A DNA stretch of 25,044 nt from Marinospirillum sp. (GTDB lineage: Bacteria; Pseudomonadota; Gammaproteobacteria; Pseudomonadales; Halomonadaceae): contig NZ_JACUUA010000034.1 in assembly GCF_014859565.1 (NCBI RefSeq), positions 1 to 25,044 on the forward strand. Reading direction: 5' to 3'. The notes below the pieces were generated by a model that saw only the letters and a list, made by a program, of their open reading frames with translations, did not search any database and was not told the origin of the DNA. This document shows, piece after piece, positions 15,936-22,626 of this stretch. A program made the translations under genes and the position numbers. The stretch's first letter is position 1; every line of letters begins with the position of its first letter.

Positions 15936-17744
15936 ATGCTGAAAAAGTTCACCTTCCCGGCAGTATTGCTGGTTCTGGCTTATACCCTTTGGGTCAGTTC
16001 TGACTTTATGGGGATTGCAGCTGGTGTTGCACTGTTCATGTTTGGCATGTTGTGTCTGGAGGAAGGTTTTAAAGCCTTTACCGGCGGCACATTGGAAACC
16101 CTGTTGCGCAAGTCGACTGACCGCCTGTGGAAAAGTCTGGTGTTTGGTATCACCAGTACCACTCTGATGCAATCCAGCTCGCTGGTGTCGCTGATCACGG
16201 TTTCTTTTGTCAGTGCTGAAATGATTACCCTTGCGGCAGGGATGGGCATCATTATGGGTGCCAATATTGGTACCACGACCGGTGCCTGGCTGATAGCCGG
16301 TCTGGGTCTGAAGGTGGATATCGCGGCTTATGCCATGCCAGTGCTGGTGTTTGGTATGGTGTTTATGATGCAGAAAGGCAAAATCATGAAGGGCATAGGT
16401 TCACTGATGCTGGGTTTTGCGTTTTTGTTTCTTGGCATTCATTACATGAAAGAAGGTTTTGATTCCTTCCAGCAGGGGTTTGATCTTTCTGCTTATGCAA
16501 TGACAGGTCTGAAAGGTGTGCTGATCTATACGTTGATTGGTGTGGCTATCACGGTAGTAATGCAATCCAGTCACGCCACCTTGCTGGTTATTATCACCGC
16601 CTTGTCTGCTGGCCAGGTGAGTTATGAAAACGCCCTGGCTCTGGCAATAGGTGCCAATCTTGGCAGTACTGTCACTATTGTACTGGGCAGTCTGGCATCC
16701 AATCTGGGTGGTAAACGCTTGGCGGCGTTCCATGTGTTATTTAATGGTATCACGGGCATTGTTGCGATCAGCCTGATTGGATACCTGGCGTTGCTGGTGG
16801 ATCGGGTTGCGGGTGTCATGGGTATTAATGAGCAGGATTTCCTGCTTAAGTTGGCACTGTTTCATACGCTGTTTAACCTGCTGGGTGTTCTGTTGCTGAC
16901 CCCGTTTGTGAGCCTGCTGGAAAAGCAGTTGATACAGCGTATCCGTTTCCTGCCCAAGGGAACCGAACAGCCGCTATATCTCTATCCAGAAGTACTGGAA
17001 ACACCAGCCACCGTTGTCAGCGCGGTCAGGAAAGAAGTGCAGCACCTGTTTGATAATGCTTATGGCCTGCTGGCACATGGTTTGAGCCTGACCCGTGCAA
17101 CCATCGACTCAGAAGAGTCTTTGACGGATGCAGTGAAATATACCCGCCGGATTATTCCGCTGGATGTTGAGGATTTGTACGAAGCGAAAATCAAAAGCCT
17201 GCACAGCGAGATAGTTGCATTTATTGGTGAAGCCCAGATGCGCGAATCTACTAAGAATGCCACTGAAGAGTTGTATGTACTGCGTCAAGCCAGCCGCGAC
17301 ATCGTTGAAGCGGTCAAGGGTATGAAACACTTACATAACAACCTTTCACGTCATGGTCTTTCATCCAATCTGGCGGTGCGTGAGCGTTATGACCAGATTC
17401 GCCTGCAGCTGGCTAAACTGCTGCGTGAGTTGCGTGTACTGTTAAAAGAAGAATCCACCGATGTCACATCTCTGTCATTGGATTCACTCAAACTGTCGTT
17501 GGAGAAATCCAGCCGCAAAATGATTGATGATCTGGATGAAATGATTCGGCAACGACGTATTGCAGCCAGTATTGCCACTTCAATTATGAATGATGAGTCT
17601 TATGTTTCGGACATCAGTAAAAATCTGATTGATGCGGTGCATACCCTGTTGGTGCCACGAGTGGAAAAGTCAGCCGATCATTTGAATCTGGATGAGAAAG
17701 AAATTAAGCAGTTGATGGAACAATCTACCGAAACCTCTCAGTGA
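15936..17744 (+). CDS. Na+/phosphate cotransporter (NptA/YjbB-like) with C-terminal PhoU-like domain
   Basis: A 602-residue inner-membrane protein of the Na/Pi-cotransporter II family. The membrane half (about 1-330) has the inverted duplication expected of the family, with the two QSS motifs at 79-81 (TLMQSSSLVSL) and 210-212 (VVMQSSHATLLV). It also has GANIGTTTGAWL and GANLGSTVTIVLG substrate-site repeats. The remaining 270 residues are helical and PhoU-like, probably cytosolic. The ATG at 15936 is chosen because AAGGA (15923-15927) stands 8 bases ahead of it; the ATG at 15927 overlaps that ribosome site. In YjbB the family exports phosphate; direction here is not determinable. A small coiled-coil gene follows. 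Confidence 0.92.
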   Translation: MLKKFTFPAVLLVLAYTLWVSSDFMGIAAGVALFMFGMLCLEEGFKAFTGGTLETLLRKSTDRLWKSLVFGITSTTLMQSSSLVSLITVSFVSAEMITLAAGMGIIMGANIGTTTGAWLIAGLGLKVDIAAYAMPVLVFGMVFMMQKGKIMKGIGSLMLGFAFLFLGIHYMKEGFDSFQQGFDLSAYAMTGLKGVLIYTLIGVAITVVMQSSHATLLVIITALSAGQVSYENALALAIGANLGSTVTIVLGSLASNLGGKRLAAFHVLFNGITGIVAISLIGYLALLVDRVAGVMGINEQDFLLKLALFHTLFNLLGVLLLTPFVSLLEKQLIQRIRFLPKGTEQPLYLYPEVLETPATVVSAVRKEVQHLFDNAYGLLAHGLSLTRATIDSEESLTDAVKYTRRIIPLDVEDLYEAKIKSLHSEIVAFIGEAQMRESTKNATEELYVLRQASRDIVEAVKGMKHLHNNLSRHGLSSNLAVRERYDQIRLQLAKLLRELRVLLKEESTDVTSLSLDSLKLSLEKSSRKMIDDLDEMIRQRRIAASIATSIMNDESYVSDISKNLIDAVHTLLVPRVEKSADHLNLDEKEIKQLMEQSTETSQ

Positions 17745-17793
17745 TGCTGCGCAGTCTGGGTTGGCGGAATCGCTGACATAAAGGAGTTGTGAC

Positions 17794-18069
17794 GTGAAAA
17801 TGAAAAAACTAATGGAACGCTTGACCCGATTTCTGGATGCAGATACCAGCACTCAGCAAAATGAAATTAAATCCATACGCAAGGTGTTGAAAGAACTGAA
17901 GGACAAAGAGCGCTCCCTGAGAGAAAAGCTGGAAAAGAACCCGCGTCGTGAGGATGCAGATGAACTGCAGATCAAGCTCGATGTGATTTATGCTCAGCGT
18001 AAAAAGGGATTGGAGCGGGTTCAGGTGTTAAAGTCTTCCATCAAGGAAACTAAAAGCAAAAAGGATTAG
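17794..18069 (+). CDS. Small coiled-coil protein of unknown function
   Basis: A 91-residue, highly charged, almost entirely helical protein with strong heptad character from about residue 20 to 85 (KSIRKVLKELKDKERSLREK). It has no membrane segment, signal or recognised motif. The start is GTG at 17794, with a perfect AAGGAG (17781-17786) 7 bases upstream; the ATG at 17800 would be 13 bases away. It lies 49 bp after the phosphate transporter and is probably co-transcribed. A partner role for the transporter's helical PhoU-like tail is a guess from position only. Confidence 0.8.
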   Translation: MKMKKLMERLTRFLDADTSTQQNEIKSIRKVLKELKDKERSLREKLEKNPRREDADELQIKLDVIYAQRKKGLERVQVLKSSIKETKSKKD

Positions 18070-18094
18070 AGGCACTATCTCCGGTGGTGTAAGC

Positions 18095-18106
18095 TGCATC
18101 GATGCA
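18095..18106. repeat. 12-bp perfect palindrome TGCATCGATGCA
   Basis: TGCATCGATGCA reads identically on both strands and sits in the 55-bp gap before the AI-2E family gene, about 20 bp upstream of its ATG. It could be a dimeric-regulator site or simply chance; no promoter elements are evident around it. Confidence 0.35.
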
Positions 18107-18124
18107 TCTTCGGAGAGTCGTTTT

Positions 18125-19201
18125 ATGTCCAATCCACAGGTTTCCATCCGCAACTCCGGCCTGGTCTGGCTGGTTGGTGTTGCATCACTTGTTGTCATTC
18201 TTGCAGGCCTTAAAGCTGCAGAAACTATTGTTATCCCCATCATGCTGGCGTTGTTTATTGGTATTATCTGTACCCCACCGCTGCATTTTCTGACCCGAAA
18301 AAAAGTACCTCCCGTGCTGGCTATTCTGATCATTGTGGCCTTTCTGGTGGTGTTTGGTGGTCTTCTTGGGCTGGTGGTGGGTAGTGCCATAGACAGCTTT
18401 ATCAGTCGACTTCCTGAATATCAACGTCGACTGGAAGCAGAAATGGTTGGTTTGTTGCCCTGGATGGAGCGTCTGGGCATACCGGTATCCAGCGAGCAGC
18501 TGCTGGAGCATTTTAATCCTTCATTACTGATGGATTGGGTCGGTAAAGCACTCAGTAATCTGGGAGGGCTGTTGACCAATCTGTTCCTGATCCTGTTTAT
18601 TGTGGTGTTTCTGTTGCTGGAGGAAGCCACGTTTTCCCAAAAGTTACGCCAGGCCTTGCCTGAGGCAGAAAAATCCTTGCGTAATGCCAGTGATTTTGTC
18701 CGCCAGGTGAATAAATATTTGGTGATCAAGACCACGGTCAGTCTGATTACCGGGATACTGATTACCCTCTGGCTCTGGTTTTTGGGGCTGGATTTCCCGC
18801 TGTTGTGGGGTTTGATCGCCTTGTTGATGAACTATATTCCCAATGTTGGTTCTATTCTGGCGGCTATTCCTGCCGTTTTGCTGGCTATAGTACAGCTGGG
18901 TTTTCCCGATGCACTGCTGGTGGCCTCCGGTTATCTGGCCGTGAATGTGCTGATGGGCAACCTGATTGAGCCAAGGTATATGGGCAAAGGGCTGGGTCTT
19001 TCTCCGCTGGTGGTGTTTTTGTCGTTGATTCTCTGGGGTTGGTTGCTTGGGGCAGCGGGTATGTTTCTTTCCATTCCGCTGACCATGATAGTAAAAATAG
19101 CACTTGAACAAACACCCTCAACCCAGTGGTTAGCGGTGATGCTGAGTAATGGTCTGGAGCAGGTTATACCTGACGAGGACAAATCCCGACAAAAAATATG
19201 A
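18125..19201 (+). CDS. AI-2E family (PerM/TqsA-like) membrane transporter
   Basis: A 358-residue polytopic membrane protein of the UPF0118/AI-2E exporter family. Hydrophobic helices occur at about residues 14-32, 34-54 and 60-88, then a soluble loop (about 90-150), then four or more further helices from about 155 to 335. Family features include GLDFPLLWGLIALLMNYIPNVGSILAAIPA and the late segment LIEPRYMGKGLGLSPLVVFLSLILWGWLLGAAGMFLSIPLT. Named members transport autoinducer-2 or act in Na+/H+ exchange; the substrate here is unknown. GGAGAG precedes the ATG. The downstream region up to 19275 carries the zinc-operon control site. Confidence 0.93.
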   Translation: MSNPQVSIRNSGLVWLVGVASLVVILAGLKAAETIVIPIMLALFIGIICTPPLHFLTRKKVPPVLAILIIVAFLVVFGGLLGLVVGSAIDSFISRLPEYQRRLEAEMVGLLPWMERLGIPVSSEQLLEHFNPSLLMDWVGKALSNLGGLLTNLFLILFIVVFLLLEEATFSQKLRQALPEAEKSLRNASDFVRQVNKYLVIKTTVSLITGILITLWLWFLGLDFPLLWGLIALLMNYIPNVGSILAAIPAVLLAIVQLGFPDALLVASGYLAVNVLMGNLIEPRYMGKGLGLSPLVVFLSLILWGWLLGAAGMFLSIPLTMIVKIALEQTPSTQWLAVMLSNGLEQVIPDEDKSRQKI

Positions 19202-19221
19202 TTCAGGATGCAGGTGTAACA

Positions 19222-19248
19222 TTGAATCAATGGCCATTTTGCTATATT
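19222..19248 (+). promoter_or_regulatory. Candidate promoter of the zinc-uptake operon
   Basis: TTGAAT (19222-19227) and TATATT (19243-19248) are separated by 15 bp. The -10 matches consensus at 5 of 6 positions. Spacing is shorter than ideal, and TATTGT at 19245-19250 would give 17 bp. Either way the -10 abuts or overlaps the Zur-like palindrome. Confidence 0.45.
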
Positions 19249-19262
19249 GTTACGTTATAACA
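19248..19262. promoter_or_regulatory. Zur box candidate upstream of the zinc transporter operon
   Basis: TGTTACGTTATAACA is an inverted repeat of TGTTA and TAACA around a 5-base centre. It agrees with the gammaproteobacterial Zur consensus core TGTTATANTATAACA at 12 of the 14 defined positions, and the following ATTT also fits. It starts at the last base of the candidate -10 and lies 13 bp before the first start codon of the operon, so zinc-loaded Zur bound here would block transcription when zinc is plentiful. The consensus is recalled from the literature, not computed. Confidence 0.8.
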
Positions 19263-19274
19263 TTTGAGGCCTGT

Positions 19275-19385
19275 ATGAAACTCCCAACCCTTTCCCTGTT
19301 GCAGCAAGGGGTGTTTACCCGTTTGCTGGCATTGTTGCCCGTGTTAACACTGCTTTGGTTATTAATTCGCTGGGCGATGCACTGA
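19275..19385 (+). CDS. 36-residue putative membrane peptide heading the zinc operon
   Basis: A short gene encoding MKLPTLSLLQQGVFTRLLAL followed by a strongly hydrophobic stretch LPVLTLLWLLIRWAMH. One membrane helix covers about residues 14-33 with Arg residues at either side. GAGG (19265-19268) stands 6 bases before the ATG, and the TGA is separated by a single base from the ATPase gene ATG, an arrangement typical of translational coupling. It lies directly behind the Zur-box candidate. No homologue is recognised. It may be a small transporter subunit or regulator, or a leader whose translation opens the next gene; which one is unknown. Confidence 0.6.
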   Translation: MKLPTLSLLQQGVFTRLLALLPVLTLLWLLIRWAMH

Positions 19386-19386
19386 G

Positions 19387-20169
19387 ATGAATGCCAATAA
19401 ACCGGACTACCTGCTGGAGTTTGAAAATCTGACGCTGGGTTATGAGCGTCATCCGGCTGTTCACCATCTTGTGGGTGGCATTGAATCAGGCGATTTGCTG
19501 GCGGTAGTGGGGCCGAATGGCGGCGGAAAATCCACCCTTCTAAGAGGTGTGATGGGTGAGCTAAGGCCGCTGGGTGGAGCCATTCACTGGCGTAAAGGTC
19601 GACAACAACTGGCTTATCTTCCCCAGCGAGCAAGACTGGATCTCGATTTTCCGCTGCGGGTTGCCGATTTTGTCAGCCTGGGTCACTGGCCTCGGTGTGG
19701 TGCCTTTGGCGCCATAGGTGGCAGTCATCGCAGCAGTGTTTCTGATGCGCTGCAGCAGGTTGGAATGCAAGGTTTTGAGCAGCGGCCACTGGACTCTTTA
19801 TCCGGAGGACAGCTGCAACGGGTGTTGTTTGCACGCCTGATGCTGGAGGATGCACCGCTGATTTTGCTGGATGAACCCTTTGCTGCCGTGGATGAAGCAA
19901 CTACTGCTGATCTGCTGCAACTGGTGCATCGCTGGCAGGCTGAAGGGCGAACTGTGCTGGCGGTGTTGCATGACCTGTATCAGGTTCGACAACACTTTCC
20001 CAAGTGCCTGTTGCTGGCCAGGGATGTGCTGGGTTTTGGTGCCACTGATCAGGTGTTGACCGCAGACAATCTGGCCAGAGCCAGAAGAATGCAGGCACCC
20101 TTTGATCCTCTAGCTCCGATCTGTGAGCTGGATCTGCCGGACGATCAACCGCAGAGGGCACATAAATGA
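19387..20169 (+). CDS. aztA: Zinc (AztA/ZnuC-type) ABC transporter ATP-binding protein
   Basis: A 260-residue ABC ATPase that energises metal import at the inner membrane. All motifs are intact: Walker A GPNGGGKST (42-50), Q-loop Gln80 (YLPQRA), signature LSGGQ (138-142), Walker B LILLDEP (158-164) and H-loop His195 (VLHD). The stretch FAAVDEATTADLLQLVHRWQAEGRTVLAVLHDL is the pattern I associate with AztA-type zinc ATPases rather than with classical ZnuC; the subfamily call is from memory. There is no strong ribosome site, since it starts one base after the 36-residue ORF. It overlaps the permease gene by ATGA. Confidence 0.88.
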   Translation: MNANKPDYLLEFENLTLGYERHPAVHHLVGGIESGDLLAVVGPNGGGKSTLLRGVMGELRPLGGAIHWRKGRQQLAYLPQRARLDLDFPLRVADFVSLGHWPRCGAFGAIGGSHRSSVSDALQQVGMQGFEQRPLDSLSGGQLQRVLFARLMLEDAPLILLDEPFAAVDEATTADLLQLVHRWQAEGRTVLAVLHDLYQVRQHFPKCLLLARDVLGFGATDQVLTADNLARARRMQAPFDPLAPICELDLPDDQPQRAHK

Positions 20170-21044
20170 TTGAGGTGGTTTATCAGGCATTGTTTGCCCC
20201 TTTTGCCGATTTTGGTTTTATGCGCCGAGCGCTGGTGGGTTGTATTGCGCTGAGTATCAGTGCCACCCCAGTGGGTGTTTTTTTGATGCTGCGCCGTATG
20301 AGCCTAACTGGGGATGCTGTGGCTCATGCCATCCTACCGGGTGCCGCATTGGGTTATATGGTGGCGGGACTGTCGCTGGGTGCCATGACTCTGGGTGGTT
20401 TGATTGCCGGTTGGATTGTGGCACTGCTGGCTGGTGGGCTGGCACGGATTACGGTGTTAAAGGAAGACGCCAATCTGGCGGTGTTTTATCTGGTGTCATT
20501 GGCGCTGGGTGTGCTGCTGGTTTCTATGCAGAGCCGCAATATTGATTTGTTGCATCTGTTGTTTGGCAGTGTGCTGGCTTTAAACAACGAAGCCCTGATC
20601 CTGCTGGCCAGTATTGCCACCATCACCCTGATTTTGCTGGCCATATTTTTGCGACCACTGGTGCTGGAGTGTCTGGATCCGGACTTTTTGAGGCGTCACA
20701 GTGATATCGGAACACCAACCCATCTGGTTTTTCTGGCGCTGGTGGTACTCAACCTGGTGGCGGGTTTTCAGGCACTGGGAACCCTGATGGCGGTGGGCAT
20801 CATGATTCTTCCTGCTACCGCAGCACGTTTCTGGGCAAGGCAGCTGGATCAGTTGCTATTTGTGGCCGTGGGCCTGGCGTTAACGGGAAGCTGGCTGGGG
20901 CTGTTGATGTCCTGGCATCTGGATCTGCCAACCGGGCCGGCCATTATTTTAGTGCTGGGTTTGCTGCACTTGTTTTCCTTGTTGCTGGGGCGTGATGGCC
21001 TGTTAAAACGCTGGCTGCATCCTGGCAAACACCTTAAGTCTTGA
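20166..21044 (+). CDS. aztB: Zinc (AztB/ZnuB-type) ABC transporter permease
   Basis: A 292-residue inner-membrane permease of the ABC-3 family that forms the metal channel with the preceding ATPase. About eight hydrophobic segments are visible. The conserved start FMRRALVGCIALSISATPVGVFLMLRRMSLTGDAVAHAILPG contains the family's cytoplasmic coupling region. Later come LLHLLFGSVLALNNEA, VLNLVAGFQALGTLMAVGIMILPATAARFWA and DLPTGPAIIL. These agree with AztB-like permeases. It begins inside the ATPase stop codon (ATGA), which ensures balanced synthesis, and is followed 25 bp later by the binding-protein gene. Confidence 0.92.
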   Translation: MIEVVYQALFAPFADFGFMRRALVGCIALSISATPVGVFLMLRRMSLTGDAVAHAILPGAALGYMVAGLSLGAMTLGGLIAGWIVALLAGGLARITVLKEDANLAVFYLVSLALGVLLVSMQSRNIDLLHLLFGSVLALNNEALILLASIATITLILLAIFLRPLVLECLDPDFLRRHSDIGTPTHLVFLALVVLNLVAGFQALGTLMAVGIMILPATAARFWARQLDQLLFVAVGLALTGSWLGLLMSWHLDLPTGPAIILVLGLLHLFSLLLGRDGLLKRWLHPGKHLKS

Positions 21045-21069
21045 TTGAACTCCTGTGGAGAGATAAACG

Positions 21070-22032
21070 ATGCAAGTTTATAACAAACTGCGTGGCCTGC
21101 TGGCATTGAGCCTAGCCTTGCCTTGTCTCCTGTTGCCCAGTCTGGCCGTGGCAGACAAGCCGGTCAAGGTGGTTGCGACCTTCAGTATTCTGGGCGATAT
21201 GATCCGTGAAATTGGTGGTGATCGAGTCGAAGTGATGACTCTAGTGGGTGCCAATGAAGATGTGCATGTGTATCAGCCGCGCCCTTCTGATTCTCGCACT
21301 TTAATGCAGGCTGATCTGGTGGTTGAAAATGGCCTGGATTTAAAAGGCTGGATGAATCGTCTGGTGGAGGCCAGTGGTTACCGTGGATTACGTGTAACCG
21401 CCAGTGAAGGCATCAGTCGTATTCGGCTGGATGAAGATAAGCATGACCACAAGCACGATCATAAAAAAGATCATCAACACGCCCATGCCGGGCAAGATTA
21501 TGGTGAGTATGATCCCCATGCGTGGCAAGGGCTGGAGCAGGCACAGGTGTATGTACACAACATACGTGATGGCCTGATCAAAGCAGATCCGGCAGGTAAA
21601 GCCTATTATCAAGCCAGGGCAGCAGCCTATACTGCTGAAATTCAGGCACTGCATTCCCGCATGAGTGATCGTTTTAATGCTTTGAGTGCTGATCGTAAAA
21701 CCGTGATGTCACCCCACGATGCTTTTGGTTATCTAGCCAAGGCTTATGGTTTGACGCTTGTGGCACCACAGGGCATCAGCACAGCATCGGAGCCTTCTGC
21801 TGCTGAAATGGCGGCACTGGTACGTCAGATTCGCCAGCAAAAAGTGGCCGCCCTTTTTATGGAAAACATTGGTGATACCCGCCTTGTTGATCAGTTGAAA
21901 CGTGAAACCGGTGTGGTGCTGGGTGGCACTCTCTACTCTGATGCTCTGTCGGATGATAAAGGTCCGGCTGCCAGTTATCTGAAAATGATGGAGCACAATC
22001 TGGAAACTTTGCTGACTGCGCTGGAACAATAA
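21070..22032 (+). CDS. aztC: Zinc (AztC/ZnuA-type) ABC transporter substrate-binding protein
   Basis: A 320-residue periplasmic metal-binding protein of cluster A-I. A signal peptide (about 1-28) ends LPSLAVA before DKPVKVVATFSILGDM. Likely metal ligands are His66 in DVHVYQP, His150 in YDPHAW, His216 in SPHDAF and Asp290 in LYSDALSD, all present. A His/Asp/Lys-rich loop (about 122-140, HDHKHDHKKDHQHAHA) before the second ligand is the zinc-type acquisition loop. The HVYQP start of the first ligand motif is AztC-like. GGAGAG precedes the ATG. The operon lacks a visible aztD-like chaperone gene downstream; instead an IS relic begins right after the stop. Confidence 0.92.
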   Translation: MQVYNKLRGLLALSLALPCLLLPSLAVADKPVKVVATFSILGDMIREIGGDRVEVMTLVGANEDVHVYQPRPSDSRTLMQADLVVENGLDLKGWMNRLVEASGYRGLRVTASEGISRIRLDEDKHDHKHDHKKDHQHAHAGQDYGEYDPHAWQGLEQAQVYVHNIRDGLIKADPAGKAYYQARAAAYTAEIQALHSRMSDRFNALSADRKTVMSPHDAFGYLAKAYGLTLVAPQGISTASEPSAAEMAALVRQIRQQKVAALFMENIGDTRLVDQLKRETGVVLGGTLYSDALSDDKGPAASYLKMMEHNLETLLTALEQ

Positions 22033-22054
22033 CTGGTGGATCAAGTCTGAAATG

Positions 22055-22234
22055 TGGTCGGGCTTGTTGCTCAATATATTGTCGAATTACTGAAATCGCA
22101 GCGCCGCCGACACTGCCTGCATAGTCGCGGGGACTCCAGAGCGCGTTTTTCATGTAGCCACGGTACTTTGTAATAAAGACCAAATGAGAATTAAGCCCAA
22201 AAACGCAATACCTGCCTTTTCTGTAATGGTTGAT
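22055..22234 (-). pseudogene. tnpA: IS200/IS605 transposase TnpA relic with internal deletion
   Basis: On the minus strand, the N-terminal piece [20 protein letters not shown] plus ITKYR is joined directly to a C-terminal piece beginning KNALWSPRDYAGSVGGAAIS and ending VIRQYIEQQARP. Both are characteristic of the Y1 HUH transposase TnpA, but the middle, about 70 residues including the central HUH motif, is missing. The helix holding the catalytic tyrosine (IRQYIEQ) remains. No proper start codon is present, and the frame runs on past the normal end, so the protein is dead. Confidence 0.85.
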
Positions 22235-22355
22235 TTCTTCCAGAGAATGGACTTGCAGTGCGTGTGGTGCCACGCACGACCGCGACGTTAACGCCGCCAA
22301 GAACCTTCTCGCGCTCGGGCATGAGCGTCCTGTAGAGGGAATCCCCGCCCTTTAG
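22233..22355 (+). pseudogene. tnpB: TnpB (IS200/IS605 OrfB) 3'-terminal relic
   Basis: The plus strand encodes [20 protein letters not shown] followed by [20 protein letters not shown] and a TAG at 22353-22355. This is the C-terminal zinc-finger half (CxxC) plus the last catalytic Asp region (DRDVNAAKN) and tail of the RNA-guided nuclease TnpB. Everything upstream, about 330 or more residues, is deleted, and the relic abuts the tnpA N-terminus at about 22235. The divergent tnpA-tnpB arrangement of the parent element is preserved. Confidence 0.88.
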
Positions 22356-22372
22356 GGCGGGGAGGATGTCAA
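22343..22372 (+). mobile_element. IS200/IS605 right-end hairpin and cleavage-type terminus
   Basis: CCCCGCCC (22343-22350) pairs perfectly with GGGCGGGG (22355-22362) around a TTTA loop, followed by AGGATG and TCAA (22369-22372). This is the usual right end of IS605-like elements, recognised by TnpA as a single-strand hairpin and also forming the 3' part of the omega-RNA. The left end could not be found and is probably lost. Confidence 0.8.
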
Positions 22373-22403
22373 CGGTTGAGCCGGGTGGTACGTGGGCTCA
22401 GCC

Positions 22404-22457
22404 TGTGGATAAACCTGTGAGGTACTGGGGATAAATCCTGTGTGTGGACGTGGATAA
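22404..22457 (+). repeat. Three DnaA-box-like repeats with about 22-bp period
   Basis: TGTGGATAA (22404-22412) is a perfect DnaA box on the reverse sense. TGGGGATAA (22426-22434) and CGTGGATAA (22449-22457) each differ at one base. Starts are 22 and 23 bp apart and all point the same way. CCTGTG precedes or begins each unit (22402, 22415, 22437), so the region is an imperfect direct repeat resembling iterons. Confidence 0.6.
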
Positions 22458-22498
22458 GTGCTTTAATTGAATGGTTGGACAAAATTAATGGCATTTTT

Positions 22499-22526
22499 TT
22501 GATCTATATTAACCTTTTGTTAAAAT
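22499..22526 (+). promoter_or_regulatory. Candidate sigma-70 promoter for the PAS/chemoreceptor pair
   Basis: TTGATC (22499-22504) and TAAAAT (22521-22526) are 16 bp apart, matching consensus at 4 and 5 of 6 positions, in an AT-rich stretch. It would give a leader of about 95 bases. No sigma-28 flagellar-type promoter was seen. Confidence 0.5.
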
Positions 22527-22626
22527 CCTGAGCGCCCCAACAAACACTCCTCTAGAATAGTGAGCCGTTACTGAAGCAAATACTCCAATAATAAATATTC
22601 TGTAACCTCTTCTTAGGAGCAACTCC

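Larger units (their letters stand above)
22033..22626. other. Gene-poor stretch: IS relic, DnaA-box-like repeats, promoter region
   Basis: These 594 bp carry no intact gene. From left to right: a deleted IS200/IS605 element (about 22055-22372), three DnaA-box-like repeats (22404-22457), an AT-rich tract (about 22460-22526) with a likely promoter, and an untranslated leader ending in the ribosome site GGAG before the PAS gene. No terminator was recognised behind the zinc operon. Confidence 0.8.

Noticed and set aside
21857..22300. A single 147-codon minus-strand gene across the end of the binding-protein gene and the gap
   Set aside because: Only residues about 22-82 are meaningful, as a deleted TnpA; the start lies in tnpB antisense and the end runs antisense into aztC.
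22404..22457. CRISPR array interpretation of the evenly spaced repeats
   Set aside because: Units are only about 9-13 bp conserved with spacers of about 12 bp, only three copies, and no cas genes nearby.
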